From Gammaproteobacteria bacterium (GTDB lineage Bacteria; Pseudomonadota; Gammaproteobacteria; Steroidobacterales; Rariloculaceae): a stretch of 64,000 nt of DNA. The notes beneath the pieces are model-generated. The model saw only the letters and a program-made list of their open reading frames with translations, was not told where the DNA came from and searched no databases. A program made the translations under genes and the position numbers. Shown in pieces: positions 8,228 through 16,434 of the stretch. The number at the start of each line of letters is the position of its first letter. Positions within the stretch are counted from its first letter, which is position 1. The stretch is taken from the NCBI GenBank assembly GCA_022826245.1, contig JAJDVG010000055.1:1-64000 (forward strand). Direction: 5' to 3'.

Positions 8228-8358
8228 AACACGCAGTACGCGAGCGTGACCGCTGCCGGCTCGGCGCTGCGTTCGGTCTCGACAGCCTCACGCCCGAGCT
8301 TCGCACGGGGTTCGGCAATCCGCTCTACGTGTTTGCATTGCCGATGTTGTCAAATTAA
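8228..8358 (+). pseudogene. Remnant of a PQQ dehydrogenase C-terminus
   Basis: This stretch aligns with the last 40 or so codons of the PQQ dehydrogenase gene (7447-7564). After a one-base deletion near 8264 it reads FGLDSLTPELRTGFGNPLYVFALP before an in-frame TAA at 8356-8358, against FGLGSLTPELRTGFGNQLYV in the intact gene. The upstream part (QYASVTAAGSAL against QYVAVSTGGSGL) is recognisable in the other frame. Similarity may begin as early as 8180 but fades. It shows that a second PQQ dehydrogenase gene once ended here, immediately before the TonB receptor promoter. Confidence 0.8.
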
Positions 8359-8391
8359 GACAATTTGTCATTGACGGACGCTTGTCAAATT
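8347..8391 (+). promoter_or_regulatory. Repeated TTGTCAAATT motif, possible operator
   Basis: TTGTCAAATT occurs at 8347-8356 and again at 8382-8391, 35 bases apart. The first copy is part of an inverted repeat, CAAATT at 8351-8356 and AATTTG at 8362-8367. The second lies inside the spacer of the predicted promoter. The arrangement fits a regulator-binding region for the TonB receptor gene; the regulator is unknown. Confidence 0.4.
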
Positions 8392-8398
8392 GCATAAT
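8371..8398 (+). promoter_or_regulatory. Predicted sigma-70 promoter of the TonB receptor gene
   Basis: TTGACG at 8371-8376 and CATAAT at 8393-8398 are separated by 16 bases. They stand in an AT-rich island in otherwise GC-rich DNA, about 135 bases before the receptor start. The leader between contains a run of nine G at 8421-8429. Confidence 0.5.
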
Positions 8399-8532
8399 AG
8401 GCATTCCATTCCTGCGCGGTGGGGGGGGGTCGCACAGGACGTGGCTCGTTGTATTTGGAGAACACGAGCCCGGGTTTGCGAGCACAAATGCCACTTTTTG
8501 GCCAACTACGCAATTCATAACGAGGAATGCGC

Positions 8533-11112
8533 ATGAAACGTACAACCTTATCGATAGCCGTTGCGGCAGCCTTGGGAGGCTCGGCAGCCGCGCTCGCGCC
8601 GCAACTGACCGGTGCCCAAGAAGCAGGCGGCCTCGAGGAGATCGTCGTCACGGCAACGCGTCGTGAGCAGGATCTGCAAGAGATCCCGATCTCGATCGTC
8701 GCCCTCACGGGCGAGAACCTGGAGTTGCAGGGCCTCGACAGCCTCGAGGACGTCGGCAACTACATTCCGAACCTCAACATTCAGGGCGGCGGCGCCGGAA
8801 CGTTCGGCACGCAGTTCCGGGTTCGCGGGCTGCCGAACATCGGCACGTTCGTCGACGGCGTCTGGCAGGTGAACACGTACGGCTTCCTGTTTCAGGACCT
8901 GGTCGATATCGACCGCATCGAGGTGCTGCGCGGTCCGCAGGGCACGACCTATGGCCGCGACGCGGTCGGCGGCGCCATCCGTATCTGGACGCGGCAACCC
9001 GGCGACGAGTTCGGCGGCAGCGTCACGGCAACCACCGGTTCGAACGATCGCCGCGACGCCAAGGCGTCTCTCGACGTTCCGTTGGGAGACAACTTCCGAA
9101 CGAAATGGACGGCCTCGAACCTGTATCGAGGCGGCTACATCCAGGGATTGACACACGACCACCAGTACGGCGATGTCGACCAGGTCGTCTACCGCGGCGA
9201 TATCGTCTGGACGCCGTCAGACAGCGTGGAACTCCGCCTGATTCACTCCGAAGAAGAGACCTTCTTCACGGAGCCCCGCATCCAGAACGGCGTTTGGGAC
9301 ACGGGGCGCATACCCGGTGTGCGGCCTGGATTGTCGTTTGACGATCCCTGTGGTCCCCCCAACACCCCAGCGGCGTGCATTCAGAACTGGGGCGTGCTTC
9401 CCGCGCAGTTCTACGGGCTCGCGGTCGAAGGCGCGGCGAAGCGCGGCGTCACCCTTCCGCTCGACCCCTTCGACGCCGAGCACTTCCAGGCGGGTTACCC
9501 GGGCGGCAAGGTCGGCTGGTGGGAGAACCGCTCGAGCGTGACGCTGCCGACGCACATCCGGCGCGCCCAAACCACGCTCGACATCAGCTGGGACGTCACG
9601 GACAACATCAGCGTGCAGTCCCTGAGCGCGGCGACCGAGGTCAGACCCGACGTCAACGTCGACTGGGAAAACAGCGACTACCATCTCGTCGAGGACATCA
9701 TCCGGCACCGTCTCGACGTCTTCAGCCAGGAGTTCCAGATCAGCGGCGGCAACGACCGCGTGAGCTGGGTGGGCGGCCTCTATTACTGGGATCAGGAACA
9801 GAACAGTCGCACCGCCCGCTTCACTCTCGAGGAATTCCGCACACTTGCAGGCGAGGAAAAACCGGAACTCCTGCTGTCGGACGTCTACAATTCGGATCGT
9901 TGCCTGGCACTCACCAATGGCAACCCGAACCACGGAACGTTCGCCGGCTTTCCGACGGGCGCGAACACCTGCCAGTGGGTCGCGTGGTTCACGATGAACA
10001 TTTTCGCTTACGACCGCCTGCAATTTAACGACCAGGACGGTTGGGCCGTGTTCGGCGAAGCCACGATCGCCCTGACGGACAGGCTGGATCTCACGGTTGG
10101 AATTCGCCAGCACGACCAGAGTGAACAGAGCGGAAACCTGACCCCGATTCCGGGCCTCACGGCGCCGAGGCTCGTGAGCAGTGACAGGCTGCACATCGGT
10201 GGCGATCCGTTCGCAGGCACGCGTCCTGCCATGCTTGGTCCGGCCAATGATGTCTCGTTCGATCAGGACACGTACAAGGCGGCCCTGCAGATGCAGTTCA
10301 CCGACGACATCATGGGCTACTTCAGCTACTCGGAAGGGTTCGACTCAGGCGGCGTCGACTCCGCACAGGTGGGTGATGCAGGCGAGAATCTGTACTTCCC
10401 GTACGATCCGCAAATCGTCGAGAACACCGAGATCGGCATTCGCGCTGATCTCCTGGACGGCCTGCTGCGCGTCAACGCGACGTATTTCGACTCGGACTGG
10501 ATCAACATCCAGAACGCCGGTGTGGTCACCGACGAGGATGGCAACGAATTGACGTCACTGGCGACGCAGAACGTCGGTGAAGCCAATGCCAGCGGCTTCG
10601 AGCTCGAGGTCACGGTCGTACCGACCGATGCGCTGTCGCTGTACCTCAACCTGGGGCTGCTCGATACCGGCTACACCTACGTTGAGCCGGGCGTGCCCGT
10701 GCGGGACATCAGCCTTGACACGGAGTTTCAGCAAGCGCCCGACCTCACCTACAACGTCGGTCTACAGTACAACGCGAGCCTCAACAGCGGCGGTTCGGTG
10801 ACGACGCGCCTGGATTACGCGTATTCCGACAACTTCTGGCGGTCGATCAATTTCCTCCGGATGGATTGGTACGGGGAGAAGAATGGCGGACCTATTCCCT
10901 ACGGCACCGACGAGAGCGGTGACTGGGGCGTTCTCAATGCCCGCGTCACCTACACGCCGGCAGGTGGTAACTGGCGAATGTCCGTTTTCGGCACGAACCT
11001 GACCAACGAGTACATGTTGAACTCGGGTTTCTTCCACGGGATCTGGGGTTACAACTTCGCTACCGTGTCGCGTCCTCGCGAGGCGGGCCTCTCGTTGACA
11101 GTCGACTTCTAG
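8533..11112 (+). CDS. TonB-dependent outer-membrane receptor
   Basis: An 859-residue receptor. The signal peptide (to about LTGAQ) is followed by a TonB-box and plug start EEIVVTATRREQDLQEIPIS. The plug motif VLRGPQGTTYGRDAVGGAI comes near residue 135, then a long beta barrel with many aromatic strands ending in the terminal-Phe signature LSLTVDF. The plug and barrel match the large substrate-receptor class of marine Proteobacteria that import siderophores, polyphenols or carbohydrates with TonB energy. The ATG at 8533 is preferred over 8527 because GAGGA at 8522-8526 is correctly spaced for it. It follows a PQQ dehydrogenase gene and its relic, suggesting uptake of the dehydrogenase substrate, though the ligand cannot be read from the sequence. 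Confidence 0.95.
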   Translation: MKRTTLSIAVAAALGGSAAALAPQLTGAQEAGGLEEIVVTATRREQDLQEIPISIVALTGENLELQGLDSLEDVGNYIPNLNIQGGGAGTFGTQFRVRGLPNIGTFVDGVWQVNTYGFLFQDLVDIDRIEVLRGPQGTTYGRDAVGGAIRIWTRQPGDEFGGSVTATTGSNDRRDAKASLDVPLGDNFRTKWTASNLYRGGYIQGLTHDHQYGDVDQVVYRGDIVWTPSDSVELRLIHSEEETFFTEPRIQNGVWDTGRIPGVRPGLSFDDPCGPPNTPAACIQNWGVLPAQFYGLAVEGAAKRGVTLPLDPFDAEHFQAGYPGGKVGWWENRSSVTLPTHIRRAQTTLDISWDVTDNISVQSLSAATEVRPDVNVDWENSDYHLVEDIIRHRLDVFSQEFQISGGNDRVSWVGGLYYWDQEQNSRTARFTLEEFRTLAGEEKPELLLSDVYNSDRCLALTNGNPNHGTFAGFPTGANTCQWVAWFTMNIFAYDRLQFNDQDGWAVFGEATIALTDRLDLTVGIRQHDQSEQSGNLTPIPGLTAPRLVSSDRLHIGGDPFAGTRPAMLGPANDVSFDQDTYKAALQMQFTDDIMGYFSYSEGFDSGGVDSAQVGDAGENLYFPYDPQIVENTEIGIRADLLDGLLRVNATYFDSDWINIQNAGVVTDEDGNELTSLATQNVGEANASGFELEVTVVPTDALSLYLNLGLLDTGYTYVEPGVPVRDISLDTEFQQAPDLTYNVGLQYNASLNSGGSVTTRLDYAYSDNFWRSINFLRMDWYGEKNGGPIPYGTDESGDWGVLNARVTYTPAGGNWRMSVFGTNLTNEYMLNSGFFHGIWGYNFATVSRPREAGLSLTVDF

Positions 11113-11137
11113 GCGACGCTCAACGGAGCTGACCAAT

Positions 11138-11175
11138 AAGCGCCGGCGGTTCGAAAGGACCGTCGGCGCTTTTCT
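11138..11175 (+). terminator. Rho-independent terminator after the TonB receptor gene
   Basis: A GC-rich stem (about 12 base pairs, AGCGCCGGCGGT pairing with ACCGTCGGCGCT with one mismatch) and a small loop at 11139-11170 are followed by TTTTCTTT. It starts 26 bases after the receptor stop codon. Confidence 0.75.
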
Positions 11176-11243
11176 TTGGAAACTCGTCGAACGACACAGG
11201 AAAGCGCCTTGACGGTCCACCGGCCCGCCGCAAGAATGTTTCC

Positions 11244-11540
11244 ATGACCGCGTCCATCGACATCCGCGCCGTCGCCGAGACTCTGGAAGAGTCCGGCATG
11301 GATACGCGCCAGGCGCATGTCTGCGCCACGCAGATGCATCTGGTCGCCAACGCCCGCGAGGCGGTCACGCGGCCCGAACTCGACGCCGCCCTCAGGCGGC
11401 TCAAGACTGAACTCATCGAGCGCATCGCGGAGAGCGAGCGACGCATGATGGAGTCCATGTCAATGCAATACTGGCGCCTGATGGCCACGATGACCGCGCT
11501 GCTCGGCCTGGCGGTCGCCGCCATGCTTTACCTGCCCTGA
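11244..11540 (+). CDS. Small DUF1640-like protein with C-terminal membrane helix
   Basis: A 98-residue protein with the same plan as the one at 7711: a helical N-terminus (RAVAETLEESGMDTRQAHV), a region with TRPELDAALRRLKTELIERI that should form a coiled coil, and a terminal membrane helix (MTALLGLAVAAMLYL). The order resembles DUF1640 family proteins found in many Proteobacteria. It lacks the 11-residue repeats of its paralogue. It follows the receptor terminator, so it is its own transcription unit. Function unknown. Confidence 0.7.
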   Translation: MTASIDIRAVAETLEESGMDTRQAHVCATQMHLVANAREAVTRPELDAALRRLKTELIERIAESERRMMESMSMQYWRLMATMTALLGLAVAAMLYLP

Positions 11541-11661
11541 CGGATTCTCACCCACTCGGGTCACGCGCTTTCGAGTATCCGAACGTGGCCGTCAATGGGC
11601 ACACGGGATCGCGGATGCGGATTCCCCGCGCGCGGAAATACCTGCTTGGCGGCAACGGTCG

Positions 11662-11691
11662 ACACGCACTTCGCACCTGACAAGTGTGTGC
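11662..11691 (+). promoter_or_regulatory. Inverted repeat upstream of vapBC, possible autoregulatory operator
   Basis: ACACGCACTT at 11662-11671 and AAGTGTGTGC at 11682-11691 form an imperfect palindrome (8 of 10) just 12 bases before the antitoxin start. Ribbon-helix-helix antitoxins typically bind such sites to repress their own operon. Confidence 0.45.
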
Positions 11692-11703
11692 TAACCTTGG
11701 CCC

Positions 11704-11943
11704 ATGAGAATACACATAGCATTGCCGGATGCCCTGGTGCTGGAACTTGACCGACGCGCAGGCTCTCGTCGACGCAGCGCATTTATTTCCGAACTCATAA
11801 GACGTGGGCTCGACGATGAACGGCGTTGGGACGACATCGAAGCGGCGCTGGGCGGGATTCCGGATACCGGTCACGATTGGGACGACGATCCAGCGGAGTG
11901 GGTACGCCGGCAGCGGCGCGGCGACGATCGCAGATCGGGTTGA
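11704..11943 (+). CDS. vapB: Ribbon-helix-helix antitoxin (VapB type)
   Basis: A 79-residue protein with the ribbon-helix-helix start MRIHIALPDALVLELDRRA, then SRRRSAFISELIRRGLDD, the typical pattern of a DNA-binding strand followed by two helices. The acidic tail (DTGHDWDDDPAEW) would bind the toxin. Its stop is 3 bases before the PIN-domain gene, so the two form one operon. It should neutralise the VapC ribonuclease and repress its own promoter, probably through the palindrome at 11662-11691. Confidence 0.85.
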   Translation: MRIHIALPDALVLELDRRAGSRRRSAFISELIRRGLDDERRWDDIEAALGGIPDTGHDWDDDPAEWVRRQRRGDDRRSG

Positions 11944-11946
11944 ACC

Positions 11947-12339
11947 ATGGCCCGCTTGTTGCTCGACTCGACCGTGTTGATCGATGCGCTCAGAGGGCGT
12001 CCCGCCGCGTCGCGCTTGACGGGATTACGCCGCCGTGGCGTGGAACCCTGGGTTTGCGCAATATCCGTCGAGGAGATCTGGCGAGGTCTGCAGCCGGGCG
12101 AAGAGGCCACTGCGCGTCGTCTGTTCAACGCATTGCGGCTGGCGCCGCTTGGCGTTGCTCAAGGCATGCAGGCAGGCGCCTGGCGTCGCACGTTCGCGGC
12201 GCAGGGCGTGACGCTGCACCAGGCCGATTGCCTGATCGCGGCGGCAGCGGAAGGGATCGGGGCCTCGCTCGCTACCGCGAACATCGACGACTTTCCGATG
12301 CGGGAGGTCGTGGTGGAGCACTGGCCCGCAGGCCAATGA
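11947..12339 (+). CDS. vapC: PIN-domain ribonuclease toxin (VapC type)
   Basis: A 130-residue PIN-domain protein. The conserved acidic residues are visible: Asp7 in LLLDSTVLIDAL, Glu in ISVEEIWRGL (about residue 42), Asp in LHQADCLIAAAA (about 96), and Asp in ATANIDDF (about 114). VapC toxins are Mg-dependent endoribonucleases that cleave initiator tRNA or other RNAs. The gene follows its antitoxin by 3 bases. Length and motifs are complete, so the module looks intact. Confidence 0.88.
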   Translation: MARLLLDSTVLIDALRGRPAASRLTGLRRRGVEPWVCAISVEEIWRGLQPGEEATARRLFNALRLAPLGVAQGMQAGAWRRTFAAQGVTLHQADCLIAAAAEGIGASLATANIDDFPMREVVVEHWPAGQ

Positions 12340-12497
12340 AGCGATCTGTAGGACGCGTCGATCTCAAGTCCGCGACAGCCTGAAGAAGAATCGCGTCCGA
12401 CAAACGCAGTACCGATGGCTGGACGGGCCGTGCAGCACTGGAATCGCTACAGCATACAAACTAGAATTTTGCGCCTAAGCTGAGCGGAGCGAATGCG

Positions 12498-13325
12498 ATG
12501 CGAAAACTGACTGGCGTGGCGGCTCTGCTGTTCGCCGCGGCCCTGTTGCCGGGCACTTCGGCGCAAGCTCAATTCGATCTCTCGGGCGAGTGGTCGCCCC
12601 GTTACCACGAGGATCAGCCGGAACGCATTCCCGGTCCCGATCTTGTCGAGTTCCACGGTATTCCCATCAACGAAGCCGGCAGGTTGCGCGGGCTGAGCTG
12701 GAGCCCGTCCCTGCTCACGCTGCCCGAACACCAGTGCAAGCCCCACCCTTCGGACTACGCCCATCGCGGGCCGGGCCAGATGCGCATCTGGAACGAGTAC
12801 GACAGCGCTTCACAGCAACTCGTCGCCATCCATACGCGGCTTCGCTGGCAGGCGCCGGAACGGACCATCTGGATGGACGGCAGGCCGCATCCGCCTGAAT
12901 ACGCCCCCCACACCTGGCAGGGCTTCTCGACGGGCAAATGGGACGGCCAGCGGCTTACCGTCACGACCACTCACCTCAAGCAGGGCTGGTACCGCCGCAA
13001 CGGGCTCGCGCGCAGCGACGAGGCTCACGTGACGGAGCAATTCTTCCGCCACGAGAACTACCTCACGCAGATCGTCATCATCGACGATCCGGTGTATCTC
13101 GACGAGCCGTTCATTCGTTCGAACAACTGGGTGCTCGATCCGCGCCAGCAGATCACCCCGTATCTTTGCGACATCGTCGTCGAGGTCGAACGCCCGCAGG
13201 GCACCGTGCCCCACTACCTGCCCGGACAGAACCCGTACCTCGAGGAATATGCCACCAAGTACGGGCTGCCGATGGAGGGTGTTCTGGGCGGCGCGCACAC
13301 CATGTACCCGGATTTCATCGAATGA
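12498..13325 (+). CDS. Secreted protein of unknown family, cassette copy 1
   Basis: A 275-residue protein with a signal peptide ending ALLPGTSAQA. The mature protein starts QFDLSGEWSPRYHEDQPERI, has LPEHQCKPHPSDYAHR, then DGRPHPPEY, STGKWDGQRLTVTTTHL and a C-terminal YGLPMEGVLGG. It is about 80 percent identical to the product of 15607-16434 and has the same length. It shares the Trp-Asp-Gly/Thr-Thr core with the genes at 4529, 14825 and 19182. Its stop overlaps the start of the downstream MBL gene (ATGA, 13322-13325). I do not recognise a named function; a periplasmic binding or catalytic role with the MBL partner is inferred from coupling. Confidence 0.85.
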   Translation: MRKLTGVAALLFAAALLPGTSAQAQFDLSGEWSPRYHEDQPERIPGPDLVEFHGIPINEAGRLRGLSWSPSLLTLPEHQCKPHPSDYAHRGPGQMRIWNEYDSASQQLVAIHTRLRWQAPERTIWMDGRPHPPEYAPHTWQGFSTGKWDGQRLTVTTTHLKQGWYRRNGLARSDEAHVTEQFFRHENYLTQIVIIDDPVYLDEPFIRSNNWVLDPRQQITPYLCDIVVEVERPQGTVPHYLPGQNPYLEEYATKYGLPMEGVLGGAHTMYPDFIE

Positions 13326-14401
13326 GCACGTCAGCGCGAACAAGTTTCGGGCAACGATCGACCGGGCAACGGCCAAGTCCGTTCGCCAGTCGATCGACAA
13401 TTGTCGCCAGGCGCATGGCGGCCGGTCGTACGGCAGCCGCGCGAATTCTGGCGGTCGTCGCGCTCTCGGGAGGGCTCGCATTTCAGGCCATGGCTCAGAG
13501 CGGCTCCGGCGACGGAGCGCCTGAAATCGGCGTACTGCCCGTTCAGGGGAACGTCTACATGCTGGCGAGCCCCAACGGAAACGTCGCGCTTCAGGTCGGT
13601 GACGATGGCGTCATCGTGGTCGACACGATGGGGGCAGCGATGGCCGAGGCCCTGCTCGCCACAATCCAGGCAATCACGGACAAGCCGATCACCTTCCTGA
13701 TCAACACCCATGCGCATCCCGACAAGGTCGGCGCCAATACGACCATCTCGCAGGCCGGGAGCAACATCGCCGGCGGCAACGTGGTCGGCACGATCGCCGA
13801 CGCCGGCGCAGCGGCCAGGATCGTCGCCCACGAGAACGCGCTCATCGCGATAACCGCCATGGACGAACCGATGCCGTTCGAAGGCTGGCCCACCGACACC
13901 TATTTCACCGACCGCAAGGAACTGTTCTTCAACGGCGAAGCCGTGCAACTGCTTCATCAGCCGGCCGCCCACACCGACGGCGACAGCATCGTGTTCTTCC
14001 GCCGCTCCGATGTCATCGCCACGGGCGACATCTTCCTGACCACCGCATATCCGTACATCGACCGCGCTGCCGGCGGCTCGTTTCAGGGCATCATCGATTC
14101 ATTGAACCGCATCCTCGACCTCGCGGTTCCCGCCGACCGGCAGGAAGGCGGTACCATGATCATCCCCGGACAGGGGCGCCTCGGCGACGAGGCCGATGTG
14201 CTCGAGTACCGTGACATGCTGACCATCATTCGGGACCGCATCCGGTATCTTGTGGACCAGGGCATGTCGCTCGACGAGGTCCGCGACGCCCGGCCAACGC
14301 TCGACTACGACGGCCGCTACGGCGCCGATTCGGGTTTCTGGACGACTGAACAGTTCATTACGGCGATATATGAGGAATTGAGCGAAACAGCCGGCGAGTA
14401 G
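13322..14401 (+). CDS. MBL-fold protein with altered metal site, cassette copy 1
   Basis: A 359-residue metallo-beta-lactamase-fold protein, exported (signal segment ILAVVALSGGLAFQAMA after a basic N-terminus). The first metal motif reads His130-x-His132-x-Asp134-Lys135 where the family has Asp-His, and the C-terminal IIPGHG histidine is Gln284 (PGQG). His in HQPAAHTDGD and Asp in IATGDIF are kept. Thus two ligands of the second metal site are replaced, while the copy at 16431 keeps both. It may bind one metal, have changed chemistry or be inactive. Coupled to the preceding gene by a 4-base overlap. A later start at 13412 would give a more usual signal peptide. Confidence 0.85.
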   Translation: MSTSARTSFGQRSTGQRPSPFASRSTIVARRMAAGRTAAARILAVVALSGGLAFQAMAQSGSGDGAPEIGVLPVQGNVYMLASPNGNVALQVGDDGVIVVDTMGAAMAEALLATIQAITDKPITFLINTHAHPDKVGANTTISQAGSNIAGGNVVGTIADAGAAARIVAHENALIAITAMDEPMPFEGWPTDTYFTDRKELFFNGEAVQLLHQPAAHTDGDSIVFFRRSDVIATGDIFLTTAYPYIDRAAGGSFQGIIDSLNRILDLAVPADRQEGGTMIIPGQGRLGDEADVLEYRDMLTIIRDRIRYLVDQGMSLDEVRDARPTLDYDGRYGADSGFWTTEQFITAIYEELSETAGE

Positions 14402-14430
14402 CTCCCGGACCGGCAAACGAGGTTGAAACC

Positions 14431-14817
14431 ATGAAGAAAGCAATCCTAGTGACAGCGATCTGCGGCGCACTGACGCTCGGTGCGTCGGCAACCGCGCATC
14501 ATTCGTTCGCGGCGACGTATCTCATCAACGATGAGATGACCGTCGAAGGCACGCTCGTGGCGTTCCTGTACCGCAACCCCCACGCTTTCCTGCACCTCAA
14601 CGTGACAGATGAGAGTGGCGAGACCGTACGCTGGGCCGTCGAGTGGGGCGGCGCGACTTCGCTGACGGGCGAAAACGTCACGCGCGACACGCTCAAGCCC
14701 GGCGATCATGTCGTGATCATGGGCAACCCCGGCCGCGACCCGCAGGATCACCGCTTGCGCCTGCGCAGCATCGAGCGAACGTCCGACGGCTGGTCGTGGA
14801 GCGGCGACTTTGACTGA
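14431..14817 (+). CDS. DUF6152 family secreted protein
   Basis: A 128-residue protein with a cleavable signal peptide (ALTLGASATA) followed by HHSFAATYLINDEMTVEGT. It continues with RNPHAFLHLNVTDESGE, a Trp-x-x-Glu strand and DTLKPGDHVVIMGNPGRD, the typical order of DUF6152. The family forms a small beta-rich periplasmic domain of unknown function and is commonly found near quinoprotein and TonB genes. A second member is at 18663. It lies between the two copies of the duplicated cassette and 7 bases before the next gene. Confidence 0.85.
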   Translation: MKKAILVTAICGALTLGASATAHHSFAATYLINDEMTVEGTLVAFLYRNPHAFLHLNVTDESGETVRWAVEWGGATSLTGENVTRDTLKPGDHVVIMGNPGRDPQDHRLRLRSIERTSDGWSWSGDFD

Positions 14818-14824
14818 TCGTACG

Positions 14825-15568
14825 ATGAAGCTCGCCGTCGCACCATTGTTCGCGGCTGCCGTTCTCGCGGTTGCCGCGCCGGCCGGCGCACAGGACGACG
14901 CTGCGACAGCGCGAAGCGAGGCGCGGGCCGATCTCACGGGATACTGGACGGCGGTGGTCACCGAGGACTGGCGCTGGCGCATGGTCACTCCGCCAAAGGG
15001 AGACTACATCAGTATCCCGCTCAGCGAGGAGGGACGGCGCGTCGCCGACACCTGGGATCCGGCCGAGGGCGGCAATTCCTGCAAGGCCTACGGCGCCGCC
15101 GGCGTCATGCGCATGCCGCTCCGGGTGCGCATCTCCTGGGAAGACGACAACACGCTGCGCATCGATACCGACCATGGCATGCAGACGCGGCTGCTGCGTT
15201 TCGGCGCGCCGCCGGAACCGGAATCCGCCGATCCCACGCCGCAGGGCTACTCCCGGGCAAGCTGGGGCGGCACGGATATCGGCTTCGACCGCATCGAGCG
15301 GCGAATGGACGACGTCAGCTCCACACTCAAGGTGATCACGACGCACCTGAGCCCCGGCTACCTGCGAACCAACGGCGTGCCGTACGGCGAACAAACGGTC
15401 ATGACCGAGTTCTTCGACCGGCATGCAGCCTATGGCGAGGAATGGTTCACCGTGACGACCATCGTTTCCGATCCCGAACACCTGGGCCAGGAATACATCA
15501 CGAGTTCCGATTTCAAGCGCCTGCCCGACGATTCGTCGTGGAACCCGACGCCCTGCGATCAGGAGTGA
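14825..15568 (+). CDS. Secreted protein of unknown family, divergent member
   Basis: A 247-residue protein with signal peptide LFAAAVLAVAAPAGAQ. The mature part has LTGYWTAVVTEDWRWR, ISIPLSEEGRRVADTWDP, and STLKVITTHLSPGYLRTNGVP followed by MTEFFDRH. This is the same core (Leu-x-Val-x-Thr-Thr-His-Leu, then Asn-Gly, then Thr-Glu-x-Phe) as the cassette proteins at 12498 and 15607, but the rest is diverged. I start it at the ATG at 14825, directly before the signal sequence; an upstream ATG at 14810 would overlap the DUF6152 gene. Function unknown, presumably periplasmic. Confidence 0.8.
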   Translation: MKLAVAPLFAAAVLAVAAPAGAQDDAATARSEARADLTGYWTAVVTEDWRWRMVTPPKGDYISIPLSEEGRRVADTWDPAEGGNSCKAYGAAGVMRMPLRVRISWEDDNTLRIDTDHGMQTRLLRFGAPPEPESADPTPQGYSRASWGGTDIGFDRIERRMDDVSSTLKVITTHLSPGYLRTNGVPYGEQTVMTEFFDRHAAYGEEWFTVTTIVSDPEHLGQEYITSSDFKRLPDDSSWNPTPCDQE

Positions 15569-15606
15569 TTCCTGCGCATTGCGCCAGTGTCGACTGGAGC
15601 AGGATC

Positions 15607-16434
15607 ATGCGCAACATGACACGAGCCGCGACGACACTGGTCGCTGCGGTCGGTCTTTCAATTAGTTCGGCCCAGGCGCAATTCGATCTCGCGGGGGAAT
15701 GGTCGCCCCGCTATCACGAGGACGAGCCGGAACGTCTCCCGGGACCCGACCTGGTGGAATACCACGGTATACCGCTCAATGAGGCCGGGAGGCTGCGCGG
15801 ACTGAGCTGGAGCGCTTCCCTGCTTACCCTGCCTGAGCATCAATGCAAGCCTCACCCGGCCGACTACGCACATCGCGCGCCCGGACTGATGCGCATCTGG
15901 AACGAGTACGACTCCGATTCCCAGCAACTCGTGGCGATCCGCACGCGACTGTACTATCAGGCTGCGGAACGTACGATCTGGATGGACGGCAGACCCCACC
16001 CGTCCGAGCTTGCGGCTCACACCTGGCAGGGGTTCTCCACCGGCAGTTGGGACGGAGATACTTTGACGGTGACAACCACGCATCTGAAGCAGGGCTGGCT
16101 TCGCCGCAACGGTCTCGCGCGCAGCGACAAAGCTCACATGACAGAGCACTTCATCCGTCACGGAAACTACCTGACCCAGATCGTCGTCATCGTCGACCCG
16201 GTGTATCTCACGGAACCCTTCATACGTTCCAACAACTGGGTCCTGGATCCCGGCCAGAGGATCCTTTCGTACCTATGTGACATTGCCGTGGAAATCGATC
16301 GTCCACTCGGTACCGTGCCTCACTATCTGCCCGGTCAGAATCCGTTTCTGGAGGAGTACGCCAACAAGTACGGGCTGCCGATGGAGGGCGTTCTCGGCGG
16401 TGCCGAAACCATGTATCCGGAATTCATCGAATGA
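15607..16434 (+). CDS. Secreted protein of unknown family, cassette copy 2
   Basis: A 275-residue paralogue of the product of 12498-13325, equal in length and about 80 percent identical. Signal peptide VGLSISSAQA, then QFDLAGEWSPRYHEDEPERL, DGRPHPSEL, STGSWDGDTLTVTTTHL and a closing YGLPMEGVLGG. Like copy 1 it ends in a 4-base overlap with an MBL gene (16431-16434), so the whole two-gene unit was duplicated. The ATG at 15607 is chosen for its signal peptide. Function unknown. Confidence 0.85.
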   Translation: MRNMTRAATTLVAAVGLSISSAQAQFDLAGEWSPRYHEDEPERLPGPDLVEYHGIPLNEAGRLRGLSWSASLLTLPEHQCKPHPADYAHRAPGLMRIWNEYDSDSQQLVAIRTRLYYQAAERTIWMDGRPHPSELAAHTWQGFSTGSWDGDTLTVTTTHLKQGWLRRNGLARSDKAHMTEHFIRHGNYLTQIVVIVDPVYLTEPFIRSNNWVLDPGQRILSYLCDIAVEIDRPLGTVPHYLPGQNPFLEEYANKYGLPMEGVLGGAETMYPEFIE

